Shown here: piece after piece, positions 21,532-31,079 of the stretch
Layout of the letters: the number at the start of each line of letters is the position of its first letter
How positions within the stretch are numbered: position 1 is the first letter of the stretch
Source: Candidatus Anammoxibacter sp.
GTDB lineage: Bacteria; Planctomycetota; Brocadiia; Brocadiales; Anammoxibacteraceae
Direction: 5' to 3'
NCBI GenBank assembly: GCA_021777055.1
Contig: JAIQZO010000063.1
Span: forward strand, 62,001 to 126,000
Length of the DNA stretch: 64,000 nucleotides
Notes under the pieces: model-generated
Database searches by the model: none
Seen by the model: the letters and a program-made list of their open reading frames with translations, nothing else
Told to the model about the DNA's origin: nothing
Translations under genes and position numbers: made by a program

Positions 21532-22746
21532 TTACCGCACTTTATGCTCCATTAATATGCGCCCTACTCTCCCCTTCGTTATAATTAATATAACAGCTAC
21601 CACAACCAAAAGAAGACCGCTGGCAATAAATGGAAAACCATAACCGTAGTAGCCACTTAATATCCCGCTAATAAGTGCAAATATAGAAGATGCAAGCGTG
21701 TTGATCGAATAGACAAATCCAAAGTTACCGCCCATTCGTTCCAGTGGGAATATAATGGTTATAAGGACACCCTTTAGCACCATAAATGAAGAGTCTCCAA
21801 TTGTGTGCAGAAGCCTCACAATCAATAGGCTTGCAAATGAATCCACATAGGCCGTCACGATCTGAAAAACACCTGTGATAAGCATGCTAAACGCTATAAG
21901 GAGAATAACCCTTTTCGTCTTATCAAAAAAGTGACCGGCGAACAATCCTAACACTGAGATCCATAATCCGATAGCCAGGAAGATTGTACCTGTCTGCAGG
22001 CCGGAAAGGTTAATGACTTTGGACATTAGCAAGGTCATACATGTCCTTTCCACGCCGAAATGTGAAGACATTATAAAAACCACAATAATAAGAAACAAAA
22101 CGTCCGGTCGTACTAAATCCTTCCAATACATATCTATCCTGAATTTAACAGGAACACTTGATCTTAGATAAGAGACAAGGAAAAACAGTACAAAATTAAA
22201 AAATGCAGAAAACATAAAGACCCATTCTAGCCCTATATATTTTATAATAAAACCACCTGCAAAAGGACCAATCCCAAATCCCAGTGAAGTACCCAGTGTA
22301 AACAGGGCAATCTTTACCCCCCTTCTGTGTCCTTCCAGTTGTTTATAGTACAACGAAAACAGGGTAACAATGAAAAGGGTAGAACCTGCACCACTTAACA
22401 TAACGATTAATAGCACATAGTAAAAGTTATTGGACTGTGTAATCAGGACATTACCAACTGCCAGTGTAAAGGCCCCTGTTCGTAAAAGCGTTTTGGCGGA
22501 GAACCGATCAGACGCCACCCCAAATGGAAATACAGAGATCAAGGTGACAAAAGAGAGCACAGCCACCAAAACCCCAATCCTCTTATCAGAAATGCCAAGC
22601 TTATTAAAATATATCGGATAATAAGCAAATACTAACCAAAAATTAATACTGAAGAGCAAATTACATAAAAAGAAACGAAATACGCCGCTCGTTTTCAAGC
22701 TTGGTACTATTCCATCTCTGGAGATCTTTTGTAAGAGAACCTTCAT
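21532..22746 (-). CDS. Major facilitator superfamily transporter
   Basis: 404 residues with about 12 hydrophobic segments and MFS loop features: FGVASDRFSAKTLLRTG between helices 2 and 3 (variant of GxLaDRxGrk) and AGHFFDKTKRVILL in the second half. The substrate cannot be told. It starts with ATG at 22746, is divergent from nadD, and is followed 52 bp later by the lipoprotein gene. As the first gene of the run upstream of the PKS it could export a product, but the link is positional only. Confidence 0.88.
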   Translation of the reverse strand: MKVLLQKISRDGIVPSLKTSGVFRFFLCNLLFSINFWLVFAYYPIYFNKLGISDKRIGVLVAVLSFVTLISVFPFGVASDRFSAKTLLRTGAFTLAVGNVLITQSNNFYYVLLIVMLSGAGSTLFIVTLFSLYYKQLEGHRRGVKIALFTLGTSLGFGIGPFAGGFIIKYIGLEWVFMFSAFFNFVLFFLVSYLRSSVPVKFRIDMYWKDLVRPDVLFLIIVVFIMSSHFGVERTCMTLLMSKVINLSGLQTGTIFLAIGLWISVLGLFAGHFFDKTKRVILLIAFSMLITGVFQIVTAYVDSFASLLIVRLLHTIGDSSFMVLKGVLITIIFPLERMGGNFGFVYSINTLASSIFALISGILSGYYGYGFPFIASGLLLVVVAVILIITKGRVGRILMEHKVR

Positions 22747-23029
22747 AGTGAATTATATTATTCTTTAATGGTAAATCCGCAAAAAAAGCCATAACATTAC
22801 ACGCCCCTTGATTTATTTTTTAACTTATGTATATTATAGCAGTTAAGAAAACGGTTGCATTCTTCTAATTCAACCGGACATAATGGTAAAGCCTTAACCA
22901 AATTTACGGTTTAAATAGAAAAAATAGTGTGACATGGACAAACTTATTCGTCCTTGACTGTCACTCCAAAACAAAAAACCTTAAAGAACAAGTTTTTCAG
23001 ATAAGCGTACAACATCAAAAAATAAATAT

Positions 23030-23641
23030 ATGAAGCTAGGTATACTGGGCGGCACTTTTAATCCAATACATATCGGACATCTGCTAATAGCAGAAGAAGC
23101 ATACAAAGTACACAATCTCTCAACGGTAATTTTTATCCCGGTAAACACTCCCCCACATAAAGATGTGAGAGAACTCGCCAGTACAATAGATAGATATCAA
23201 ATGGTTAAAGAAGCAATTAAAGGTGTAGGCCATTTCTCTGTCTCTGATATTGAAATCAAACGCACTGGAAAATCATTTACGATAGATACAATAAAGTCCA
23301 TCAGACACTTACACAATGAAGATTGTGAGGTTTATCTAATCATTGGAGCTGATTCACTAAAAGAGATTGATACATGGAAAGACATAACTGCACTGGTAAA
23401 AATATGCAAAATAGTCACTATTAACAGGCCTGGTCACAAAATTACATCTTTTGAAAACCTGGAAAAAGTCCTGGGAAAAAACGTTACGTCAGAGATAAAT
23501 AAGAACATGATAAACATCCCCCCGGTGGGTATTTCATCTACCGAAATAAGAAATAGAGTAAAAACGGGTAACAGTATTAGGTATTGGACACCATATTCGG
23601 TGGAAGAGTATATCAATAAACATAGACTCTACCTTGATTAA
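23030..23641 (+). CDS. nadD: Nicotinate-nucleotide adenylyltransferase
   Basis: 203 residues, normal length. The N-terminal LGILGGTFNPIHIGHLLIAE holds the (H/T)xGH nucleotidyltransferase motif, and PPVGISSTEIRNRV is the C-terminal ISSTxIR motif. It adenylates nicotinate mononucleotide in NAD synthesis. There is no clear Shine-Dalgarno site. It is divergent from the MFS gene across a 283-bp gap that contains a short imperfect hairpin (22932-22976) and nothing else I recognise. Confidence 0.96.
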   Translation: MKLGILGGTFNPIHIGHLLIAEEAYKVHNLSTVIFIPVNTPPHKDVRELASTIDRYQMVKEAIKGVGHFSVSDIEIKRTGKSFTIDTIKSIRHLHNEDCEVYLIIGADSLKEIDTWKDITALVKICKIVTINRPGHKITSFENLEKVLGKNVTSEINKNMINIPPVGISSTEIRNRVKTGNSIRYWTPYSVEEYINKHRLYLD

Positions 23642-23675
23642 TATTGAGCGCCTAAAATGAGCTAAAGTTTTTGTA

Positions 23676-23755
23676 AAATCTATGTTTTATTCTGAATTCT
23701 GTCTCCTGACTCCTGTATTCTGTATTCTGTATTTTGGTTGCGGCTTCGCCGCGTA
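23676..23755 (+). repeat. Dispersed ~75-bp repeat, copy C, ending in a GCGGC/GCCGC palindrome
   Basis: A run of degenerate heptamers (ctgtctc, ctgactc, ctgtatt x3) is followed by the palindrome gcggcttcgccgc (23740-23752). The whole stretch, starting at aaatctatg, reappears in reverse complement at 56228-56301. It sits between the converging 3' ends of nadD and the hypothetical gene. Confidence 0.8.
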
Positions 23756-23760
23756 TGTCA

Positions 23761-24468
23761 CTACCGTTTAAATTTCTCAGTTACAACAGCACCAAGTTTA
23801 CCTATTATTTTATCTCCACGCTCCTTCACATGTCTTGATGCAGATGTTATCTTTTCAGCAAACTCTTTATGAAGGTGAAGAAAGACTATATTATTATCAA
23901 TCCTAAGTCCGTCAAACCGTATCCGCTTCCAGTGAAAACGCTGAAACGTATCCTTTAGCTCTGGAATTGCACATAGGTCAACTGTATACTGCCCATCCTG
24001 TTCTTTCCTTAAATAACTGTTATCCGAGATCACATAATCCAGTAAATCATTTTTAGTATTAAAAGCCCCTATAACCGTCAGGATAAACCATAGAAACAGG
24101 CGGGAATAGTAATCATTTCCAGACCTTTTCTCCTTTTCGATCTTAAATGTAACCTCCTTTACCACACTGTTAAACTTAAAGAACGTTATCTGAAAAGGTA
24201 TCTCTACCGTACCCTTGACAAAGAATTTCTTAAACTCCAGGATAAAGGAACCCTTATCTTTGCTGCATGATACATGTAAAGACTTTATACCAGAACTATT
24301 TCCACACGCCTTTTGAAGACGAAGATTAATATAATCCTCTTTAATCCCAATATAACCTTTACCCAGTTCCTTCAAAGAGATAATAGTTCCAAGTTTTGAG
24401 AGTACATTATAGATTTCCGAATAGATAATGCTTTGTGCTCCAGAAATTAACCCACTGATTATAGGCAT
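23761..24468 (-). CDS. Hypothetical protein
   Basis: 235 residues; family not recognised. The N-terminus (GLISGAQSIIYSEIYNVLSKLGTIISLKELGKGYIGI) and the basic C-terminus suggest a soluble or membrane-peripheral protein. One hydrophobic stretch (RLFLWFILTVIGAF, ~125-138) could be a single membrane segment or a buried helix. There is no signal peptide and no metal-binding motif. It ends within 10 bp of dispersed repeat C. Its length and frame use make it a likely real gene. Confidence 0.6.
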   Translation of the reverse strand: MPIISGLISGAQSIIYSEIYNVLSKLGTIISLKELGKGYIGIKEDYINLRLQKACGNSSGIKSLHVSCSKDKGSFILEFKKFFVKGTVEIPFQITFFKFNSVVKEVTFKIEKEKRSGNDYYSRLFLWFILTVIGAFNTKNDLLDYVISDNSYLRKEQDGQYTVDLCAIPELKDTFQRFHWKRIRFDGLRIDNNIVFLHLHKEFAEKITSASRHVKERGDKIIGKLGAVVTEKFKR

Positions 24469-24708
24469 AAGCGTTACATATATGGTGAAATAATTAAATA
24501 TGATTACACTGATTAAAACAGATTACACAGATTTCAATCAGCGTAATAATATATAGTAATAATCTTTGGTGTACAATGTCCATCTTACATTATTAATAAA
24601 TAAGAATACCTATACTATAAATTAATAATAAAACCTTTAAATATTGCCAAATTCATATAAAATCTATTATATCAATACAAAATTGTATTTACTAGTAATG
24701 AGATATTT

Positions 24709-24784
24709 GAGCTGAGAGCTGAGAGCTGAGAGCTGAGAGCTGAGAGCTGAGAGCTGAGAGCTGAGAGCTATGAGCTATGAGCTA
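24709..24784 (+). repeat. Heptamer tandem repeat (gagagct)n
   Basis: About eight perfect copies of gagagct are followed by two variants (atgagct). The array ends four bases before the likely dctQ start. It creates upstream in-frame ATG codons at 24770 and 24777. Related heptamers occur at 35193-35291. Confidence 0.95.
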
Positions 24785-24787
24785 ATT

Positions 24788-25297
24788 ATGAGATTGTTAA
24801 TTTACAGTACACAATTAATTGACAATTTAAATGAAAAGATCGGTTATGTTACATCATGGCTGACAAACATTATGGTAATAGTGGTATGTTATGATGTTTT
24901 TACCAGATATGTACTAAAGAAAAGCTCTGTTGCGGTACAAGAATTGGAATGGCATCTCTTTGCCGTTATTTTCCTGATAGGGGCGGCATATACATTGAAG
25001 CATGACAAGCATGTCAGGGTTGACATACTGTATGCACGCTTTTCACCAAGGGTAAAGGCATATATTAATCTTTTCGGTTCACTCATTTTCCTGATTCCAT
25101 TTGTGGTTTTAATAATATGGACATCAAAAGAGTATGTAGCAAATTCATATACTGTCAGAGAGATTTCACCTGATCCCGGTGGTCTGCCAGCAAGATATGT
25201 TTTAAAGGGATGCATACCTTTGGGTGCTTTCTTTCTGCTACTGCAAGGGATTTCTATGGTTTTCAAATCCATTCTAACTATTTTTAATAAGGGATGA
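24788..25297 (+). CDS. dctQ: TRAP transporter small permease subunit (DctQ family)
   Basis: 169 residues from the ATG at 24788; the in-frame ATG at 24770 lies inside the heptamer repeat and is a less likely start. Four hydrophobic segments and the family pattern around VCYDVFTRYVLKKSSVAVQELEWHLF and HDKHVRVDI identify a DctQ-type subunit. Such proteins pair with a large DctM permease and a periplasmic DctP receptor to import organic acids using an ion gradient. No dctM or dctP follows here; a dctM gene appears at 56457 on the same strand. The upstream 300 bp holds only AT-rich DNA and the repeat. Confidence 0.88.
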   Translation: MRLLIYSTQLIDNLNEKIGYVTSWLTNIMVIVVCYDVFTRYVLKKSSVAVQELEWHLFAVIFLIGAAYTLKHDKHVRVDILYARFSPRVKAYINLFGSLIFLIPFVVLIIWTSKEYVANSYTVREISPDPGGLPARYVLKGCIPLGAFFLLLQGISMVFKSILTIFNKG

Positions 25298-25338
25298 ATT
25301 GATATCCGGAATATTTTCCCATTTTCTAATGTCAAATA

Positions 25339-25377
25339 TGGAATACAGAATACATGAGCCAGGAGACAGAATAATTG
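25339..25377 (-). repeat. Dispersed heptamer-type repeat, copy A
   Basis: A 39-bp stretch of aatacag / gagccag / gagacag units directly downstream of dctQ. Its reverse complement matches 56363-56400, directly upstream of dctM, at about four bases in five. Confidence 0.75.
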
Positions 25378-25427
25378 AAAACATGATTGTCTAATACTAT
25401 AAAACAAATAACCTACGGAGTAAAATT

Positions 25428-26066
25428 ATGAAGATACTAGGTATTTCAGGAAGCCCCAGAAAGAGTCAAACAACCGAAAAACTGGTTACGGCCGTCCTGG
25501 AAGCGACTGGAATGGAATATGAGTTGATATCTTTACACGGGAAAAAGATTAACGCGTGCATATGCTGCCTTCAGTGCGTTAAAGACAACTGGTGCAAGGT
25601 TAATGATGATTATTTACCGATTATGAAAAAGATATACGAGGCAAAGGCGTTAGTTATAGGAGCCCCAAACTATTTCGGATATATGAATGCACTCACCCAT
25701 GCACTACTGGAAAGATTATACTGCTTTCGTCACGATGCCAATGGTAATGGCGGCATGAGACTCAGCGGAAAATTTGGCGCCATTGTCTCCATAGGTGGTG
25801 GAAAACCGGAAGCATCGGTAAAAAACATAACAGATTTCTTTGACTATAACAACATAACAACCGTAGGGTCTGTGGTGGCCAGAGGGGCCGTTGCCTGTTT
25901 TAGCTGCGGTCATGGTGAAGATTGTTCCATCAGCGGCTTCAGGATGTTTTATGGCCCTGACACAAAAATGACACCAGATCTAATACCAACCCTTGAAGGA
26001 CAACCAGGAGTACTGGAAGAGGCTAGAAATCTGGGTATTAAATTAAGAGAGGCAATAGAGCAATAA
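25428..26066 (+). CDS. Iron-sulfur flavoprotein / NADPH-dependent FMN reductase family
   Basis: 212 residues. LGISGSPRKSQTTEKL is the flavodoxin-like phosphate-binding loop. CICCLQCVKDNWC (~45-57) is a compact cysteine cluster like that binding a 4Fe-4S centre in ISF-type flavoproteins. IGAPNYFGYMNALTHALLERL is the usual second flavin-contact region. A later pair of cysteines (CFSCGHGEDC, ~163-172) is extra. It probably shuttles electrons between NAD(P)H or ferredoxin and small acceptors in the cytoplasm. GGAG lies nine bases upstream of the ATG. Confidence 0.88.
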   Translation: MKILGISGSPRKSQTTEKLVTAVLEATGMEYELISLHGKKINACICCLQCVKDNWCKVNDDYLPIMKKIYEAKALVIGAPNYFGYMNALTHALLERLYCFRHDANGNGGMRLSGKFGAIVSIGGGKPEASVKNITDFFDYNNITTVGSVVARGAVACFSCGHGEDCSISGFRMFYGPDTKMTPDLIPTLEGQPGVLEEARNLGIKLREAIEQ

Positions 26067-26111
26067 ATAACAGACTTTATTAAGTTTAATACAGCGTTAG
26101 GAGGAAAAAGT

Positions 26112-27671
26112 ATGCCGAAGATCAGATTAATTTTTCTTGCTATTCTGTTTTTGTTTATTACGATTCTTACTAGCACTATTACCATCTCTGCACAAAACGT
26201 TGTTACGACAATAGACATCATACCCGACGCAGATTTCTCGGTTGTACCCAATGCCATTGGCATTAATCATAAAGACAACAAACTTTATGTTGGTACCATT
26301 AATACCATTTTCGGAAAGAACGAAATTCTTGTTATTGATAATTTATCCGGCAATATAATAGATACGATTAGACTTCCAGGCGGTTTTGTAACCCATTCAC
26401 AAATTGAAGTCAATCCTGTAACCAGAAGAATATATGTCGCAAATATTGAAAGCAACAATAACGATAAAATTCATGTAATAAATGGATTTACAAACAAGAT
26501 TATTACGACATTAGAAATAGATGATGGGATTGGTGAAATAACTGTTAATAGCGCGACCAACAGAATATATGTGGTTAACTATAAAAGCGTAACAGCAAAC
26601 GTAATTGATGGACAAACTAATAAAAAGATAGATGTAATAAGGCTGAATAAAGATTCCGACCATTTCTTTGAATCCGGCGGTATTAAAGTTAATCCATTTA
26701 CCAACAGAATTTATGTGCTTAGGAATTTCATAGGAAAGCCACAGTTTTCTGCTGGCATACGGGAAGATGGATTAACACTGGAAGATTTATTAGGCATACC
26801 GAGGAAAGACTTCGATCCCAGGAGTGAAATTATAGATGAAAGTATAAGTGCAGATAAAGAAATAATAGTCATTGACGGTACAACAAACCGCATAATAGAG
26901 ACGGTAAAACTTGACTTTGATACTATTGCTCCTATTCTCAACCGGCGTGTCATCAACATTGTGTTTCCTCCTGATTTCCCTGGCAACCCAAGCCCTGTTA
27001 TTGCAACAAACAGTTTAGAAATAAACCCGTTAACAAATACAATTTATATAAACGTTCTCATCGCAAACATAAACCCAGGTCTTTTTAGCGCAGTCTTGGT
27101 AATGGATGGATTAACAAACAAAATAATTGATGCCATAGATGTTGGCGGATTTCTAGGTGGCAATGATGGGAGCGCCATTAATCCTGGACTAAATAGAATT
27201 TATTTAAACGATCTATTTGACAACGCAGTTAAAATAATCAACGGAAGTTCAAACCAGGTAATATTAAGTATTGATACTGAAATTTTTCTCTCTTCAATTA
27301 AAGTCGACCCTTTCTCTAACCTCATATATGTTGCAAATTTTGAGTCCGGACAAATTATAGTCATAAATGATGAAGATCTGGATTTTCCACCAACTCTTAC
27401 CGCAACCACAGATTCTAAAGCTGGCACGTTCTCCTTCAGAAATGCCACCGTCTCACTTTTAGATCAGAATGAAAATCCCTTGCAAGGTATAGTAGTTAGA
27501 GCCTCAGCAAACAGGCTTTTCGCAACGGTATTTCCACACTCTATGGTGACAAATGAGGAGGGTGATGCCATATTTAAATTCAAATTCAACACTGGTTTCA
27601 GAGAAAGCAATAATAGAAAAATTACATTTACTGCAAATCGTCTTGAAACATCCATTACGAATGAAGACTGA
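26112..27671 (+). CDS. Secreted YVTN beta-propeller protein with C-terminal Ig-like domain, paralogue 1
   Basis: 519 residues. A signal peptide (hydrophobic 5-25, likely cleavage before QNVVTTI) precedes repeated blades of the form NP.TNRIYVxN...VIDGxTNKII (about residues 50-425), the YVTN/Lvp-type seven-bladed propeller pattern. The last ~80 residues (ATVSLLDQNENPLQGIVVRA to ANRLETSITNED) resemble a bacterial Ig-like (Big-1) domain. It is the first of four tandem paralogues; a strong AGGAGG lies eight bases upstream of the ATG. The function is unknown. The architecture suggests an exported ligand-binding or surface-layer protein. Confidence 0.88.
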   Translation: MPKIRLIFLAILFLFITILTSTITISAQNVVTTIDIIPDADFSVVPNAIGINHKDNKLYVGTINTIFGKNEILVIDNLSGNIIDTIRLPGGFVTHSQIEVNPVTRRIYVANIESNNNDKIHVINGFTNKIITTLEIDDGIGEITVNSATNRIYVVNYKSVTANVIDGQTNKKIDVIRLNKDSDHFFESGGIKVNPFTNRIYVLRNFIGKPQFSAGIREDGLTLEDLLGIPRKDFDPRSEIIDESISADKEIIVIDGTTNRIIETVKLDFDTIAPILNRRVINIVFPPDFPGNPSPVIATNSLEINPLTNTIYINVLIANINPGLFSAVLVMDGLTNKIIDAIDVGGFLGGNDGSAINPGLNRIYLNDLFDNAVKIINGSSNQVILSIDTEIFLSSIKVDPFSNLIYVANFESGQIIVINDEDLDFPPTLTATTDSKAGTFSFRNATVSLLDQNENPLQGIVVRASANRLFATVFPHSMVTNEEGDAIFKFKFNTGFRESNNRKITFTANRLETSITNED

Positions 27672-27684
27672 AACGTAATAACTC

Positions 27685-27903
27685 AGGTGGATAGGCTGAA
27701 GGCTGAAGGCTCTAATTGATTGATTAGAGCACAACGAAATCGTTGATTTACCTTGCTGGAGCAGCCTTGTAGACAGCTCCTAAATGTTTCTAATGTTCAA
27801 ATTAATTTTTTGTTTTGAGGTGGCAAATATGTGATGCAACATTACAGTCAATTTTCTGATGCTCAAAACGTTGAGAAGCAGTCTGCAAGACGGCTCCAAC
27901 GGG
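27685..27903. repeat. Intergenic repeats between YVTN paralogues 1 and 2
   Basis: The stretch holds a heptamer motif aggtggataggctgaaggct (27685-27704), also found at 29512. It also holds two imperfect inverted copies of ggagcagycttg-agac-gct (27757-27779 and 27883-27898). The second motif recurs at 37772-37795, followed in the same way by ctccaaatgtttct. Confidence 0.65.
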
Positions 27904-27947
27904 CAAAAAGAGTTGTAATCATTATTACAAAGTATGGAGAATAAAAA

Positions 27948-29498
27948 ATGTTTAAAATCAGATTAGCTTTACTTGCTGCCCTGTTTCTGCTTATTACGAT
28001 CTTTTATAGCCCTATTTCCGTAACAGCGCAAAACGTAGTTACAACAATAAACCTTAATCCGGAATCAGATGTTCCTGACTCAGATATTCCGGTTTTGCCT
28101 ATCGCAGTTGGAGTTAATCATAAGGATAACAGACTTTATGTTGCAACAATGAATAGAAATACAGGGGAAAATGAGATTATTGTTATTAATAGTTTAAGCA
28201 ACGAGGTAATAGATACTATTAGGATTTCCCGTGATTTTAATCTCTATTCACAAATTGAGATCAATCCCGAAACCGGAAGAGTATATACAGCAGATCCTAA
28301 GAGTGATTCTGATAACGTTTTTGTAATAGATGGAACTACAAACAAGATTATCACGACGATTAACATTGAAGACGGAATTGACGGAATCACCGTTAATAGT
28401 ATGACCAACAGGATATATGTGGTGAACAACAAAATGGTTACCGTAGCTGTTATTGACGGAAATACAAATAAAATAATAGACGTTATAAGACTACAAGAGA
28501 ATATTGACTTTCTCTTTAGTTCAGGAGGTATCAAAGCTAATTCTTTTACCAACAGAATTTATGTACTCCAAAGTTCCATAATAGACAGGTCCGAGCCGAA
28601 GGTCGTGCTAGAAGACACAGTAGGCTTACCGCTGAAGGGTATAGCGATTAGTAATGATGTGATAAGTAGCGAGAAAGTAGTAATAGTCATTGACGGTTCA
28701 ACAAACCAAATAATAGAGAAAGTAAAACTAGATTTTGATACGATTGCGAATGTTATTGGTAGACCTTTTGCCACTCCAACACTTTCATCTATCATCTACG
28801 GCAACTCAAGCCCAATCACTACTACTATGCCTGCTAATAGTATAGAAATAAACCCGCTAACTAACCGCATTTATATAAATGTTAACATCTCCGATATAAT
28901 CCCTAGAACTTTTAATTCGGTTTTGGTAATGGAGGGATTAACAAACAACATAATCGATGCCATAGATGTTGGCGAATTCAATATGAGTACTAATGTAACC
29001 ACTGTCAATCCAAGAACAAACAGAATTTATTTAAACGATCCGGGAAACCGTGGAGTAAAAGTAATTGACGGAAGATCAAACCAGATACTTTCAAGCATAA
29101 AGACAGGCGACCCTTTTTCAATAAAAGCAGCCCCATCCACCAACCTCATATATGTTGCAAATTTCGAATACGGCAACATTTCAGTCATAAACGATGAAGG
29201 GTTTGACTTTCAACCACCAACCATTAGAGTTACACCTGAAACCGCTGCAGCGACTGCATCGCTCGAAAATGCAACTGTAACACTTTTGGATCAGAATGGA
29301 TCACCATTGCAAGGTATGGTAGTTAATGCATTCGCAAACGGTATTTCAGCAAAAGTAACTCCACGTTCTACGATAACAGATGGTGCAGGTAATGCCGCAT
29401 TTAAATTCAGATTTAATACTGGTTTTGCAGAAAACAATAAGGGTAAAATTACATTTAGAGCAAATCGCTTAGAAACATCTATTACTAACGAAGACTAA
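27948..29498 (+). CDS. Secreted YVTN beta-propeller protein with Ig-like domain, paralogue 2
   Basis: 516 residues, same architecture as paralogue 1: signal peptide ending near TAQNVVTTI, propeller blades with TNRIYVVN and TNRIYLND motifs, and a C-terminal Ig-like domain (ATVTLLDQNGSPLQGMVVNA to ANRLETSITNED). The similarity to its neighbours is high over the full length, and the ends are nearly identical. A GGAGAA site precedes the ATG. The expansion probably arose by tandem duplication within repeat-rich spacers. Confidence 0.88.
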   Translation: MFKIRLALLAALFLLITIFYSPISVTAQNVVTTINLNPESDVPDSDIPVLPIAVGVNHKDNRLYVATMNRNTGENEIIVINSLSNEVIDTIRISRDFNLYSQIEINPETGRVYTADPKSDSDNVFVIDGTTNKIITTINIEDGIDGITVNSMTNRIYVVNNKMVTVAVIDGNTNKIIDVIRLQENIDFLFSSGGIKANSFTNRIYVLQSSIIDRSEPKVVLEDTVGLPLKGIAISNDVISSEKVVIVIDGSTNQIIEKVKLDFDTIANVIGRPFATPTLSSIIYGNSSPITTTMPANSIEINPLTNRIYINVNISDIIPRTFNSVLVMEGLTNNIIDAIDVGEFNMSTNVTTVNPRTNRIYLNDPGNRGVKVIDGRSNQILSSIKTGDPFSIKAAPSTNLIYVANFEYGNISVINDEGFDFQPPTIRVTPETAAATASLENATVTLLDQNGSPLQGMVVNAFANGISAKVTPRSTITDGAGNAAFKFRFNTGFAENNKGKITFRANRLETSITNED

Positions 29499-29511
29499 GA
29501 CGTCACTAATT

Positions 29512-29638
29512 AGGTGGATAGGCTGAAGGTAAAGCTTAAAGGCAAAAAAGCTGAAGCTTTTACTTTTAGCCTTTAGCATGTGGACCTAAAAGGCTTTATG
29601 CTTTTACCTTCAGTCTTCAGCCTTCAGTCTATCCACCT
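29512..29638. repeat. Long imperfect inverted repeat between YVTN paralogues 2 and 3
   Basis: The left arm aggtggatag-ctgaaggtaaagc (29512-29535) pairs with its reverse complement ending at 29638. The right arm carries two extra heptamers (gactgaa-type). A second, inner stem uses agcc/ggct words. It could fold as a large hairpin after gene 2 and terminate transcription; no T-run follows. Confidence 0.7.
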
Positions 29639-29745
29639 GTGTCGGCACAATGGATAAAACTTAAGAAATTGGGGCCAGCCATTAGAACAATGACTATGTA
29701 CTAGATTAAGATTTGTAAACCCTATTTTACCATAGGAGGATAGGT

Positions 29746-30990
29746 ATGGTTAAGATCCGATTAGTTTTACTTGCAGCACTGACTTCATTAGTTATGATCT
29801 TTACAGGCACTAATGCCGTAACCGCACAAAACATAGTTACAACAATAGACATAGACCCTGTAACGGAAGTTTTGGCTTTACCTTCTAAAATCGGTTTACC
29901 CATACCCGTTGAAATTGGAGTTAATCACATAAACAACAGGCTTTATATTGCCATGTTTAATATCAATTCAGATAAGAATGAGCTTGTAATTATTGATAGA
30001 CTCACCAATGATGTAATAAAGACTATTAGCTTTTCAGATCAGTGTTTCTACTCACAAATTGAGATCAATCCCACATCCATGAGAATATACCTAGCGACTC
30101 TTCAAGGCAATAATAATATTCATGTAATAGATGGAATTACAAACAAAACTATCTCAACCATTAAGATAGAAGACGGGATTGCCGAAATTGCCGTTAACAG
30201 TGTGGCCAATAGGATATATGCTGTTAACCGCAATATGGTTACAGTAACCGTGATTGATGGTAAAACGAATGAGATAATAGACGTTATTAAGCTACAGGAA
30301 GATACGGACCTCTCCTTTAGATCAGGAGGAATTAGGGTTAATCCTTTTACCAATAGAATTTATGTACTCAAGGAGTCTACTAGAAAGAAGACCAAATGGG
30401 GTACCTTGGATATAAAAATTCCAGTCTCAATTGCTAAAGAGATAGAAGAGAAAGAGATAATAGTCATTGATGGTACAACAAACCGGGTAATAGAGGTAGT
30501 TAAACTTGATATTAATGCTCTTTCCGAAATTATCGATCCTCATAATACAAACTCAATTTTTTCTAATGATTCCTCCAGTAATGTAGAAACTACTATTACT
30601 CCAGTTTATAAAATGGCAATAAACCCACGAACAAATCACATATATATAAGAGTCCACATTAAAGTTCATAATTTCGATGACATTAATACCATCTTGATAA
30701 TGGATGGATTAACAAACAACATAATTGACTCCATAGATATGGAAGAAATCCAGGGCAGTGATGATCTAATTGCAATCAATCACAGAACAAATAGAATATA
30801 TTTAGCAGATACGGAGAATAACATGCTTAAAGTAATAGATGGAAGTTCACATCGTTTAGTTTCAGAAATTAAGATTGGATTCCGTCCTTATTCAATCAAA
30901 GTAGACCAGCCCACTAATCTCGTTTATATCACAAATATGGATTATGACCAGATTAAAATCATTAATGATGAGGACATCAGCCACAAATAA
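29746..30990 (+). CDS. YVTN beta-propeller protein, paralogue 3, C-terminally truncated
   Basis: 414 residues with signal peptide (ending near TAQNIVTTI) and a complete propeller. The gene stops at TAA after NDEDISHK, where the others continue into the Ig-like domain. About 50 bases after the breakpoint, the other frame encodes TNNEGNAIFRFKFRFNSGFD, matching the end of the paralogues' Ig-like domain. Thus an internal deletion removed most of that domain and shifted the frame. The propeller may still be exported and functional. A strong AGGAGG lies upstream of the ATG. Confidence 0.85.
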   Translation: MVKIRLVLLAALTSLVMIFTGTNAVTAQNIVTTIDIDPVTEVLALPSKIGLPIPVEIGVNHINNRLYIAMFNINSDKNELVIIDRLTNDVIKTISFSDQCFYSQIEINPTSMRIYLATLQGNNNIHVIDGITNKTISTIKIEDGIAEIAVNSVANRIYAVNRNMVTVTVIDGKTNEIIDVIKLQEDTDLSFRSGGIRVNPFTNRIYVLKESTRKKTKWGTLDIKIPVSIAKEIEEKEIIVIDGTTNRVIEVVKLDINALSEIIDPHNTNSIFSNDSSSNVETTITPVYKMAINPRTNHIYIRVHIKVHNFDDINTILIMDGLTNNIIDSIDMEEIQGSDDLIAINHRTNRIYLADTENNMLKVIDGSSHRLVSEIKIGFRPYSIKVDQPTNLVYITNMDYDQIKIINDEDISHK

Positions 30991-31030
30991 TGAGGGTAAT
31001 GCCATTTTCAGATTCAAATTCAGATTCAAC
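30979..31030 (+). pseudogene. Out-of-frame remnant of an Ig-like domain
   Basis: It encodes TNNEGNAIFRFKFRFNSGF in a frame different from paralogue 3, matching the Ig-like C-termini of paralogues 1, 2 and 4. This is a scar of the deletion that truncated paralogue 3. Confidence 0.75.
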
Positions 31031-31079
31031 TCCGGCTTTGACGAAATTGGTTTACTATACAGAGTAAAGGAGGCAAAGT

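Noticed and set aside
22925..22980. Hairpin gtgaca...tgtcac upstream of nadD as a MITE end
   Set aside because: The arms do not match the terminal repeats at 32828 or 38985, and no second end is found.
24709..24784. CRISPR array
   Set aside because: Units are seven bases long without spacers, so this is a simple tandem repeat.
30991..31079. Selenocysteine or recoding at the end of YVTN paralogue 3
   Set aside because: The stop is TAA and the downstream homology is in another frame, which is explained by a deletion with frameshift.
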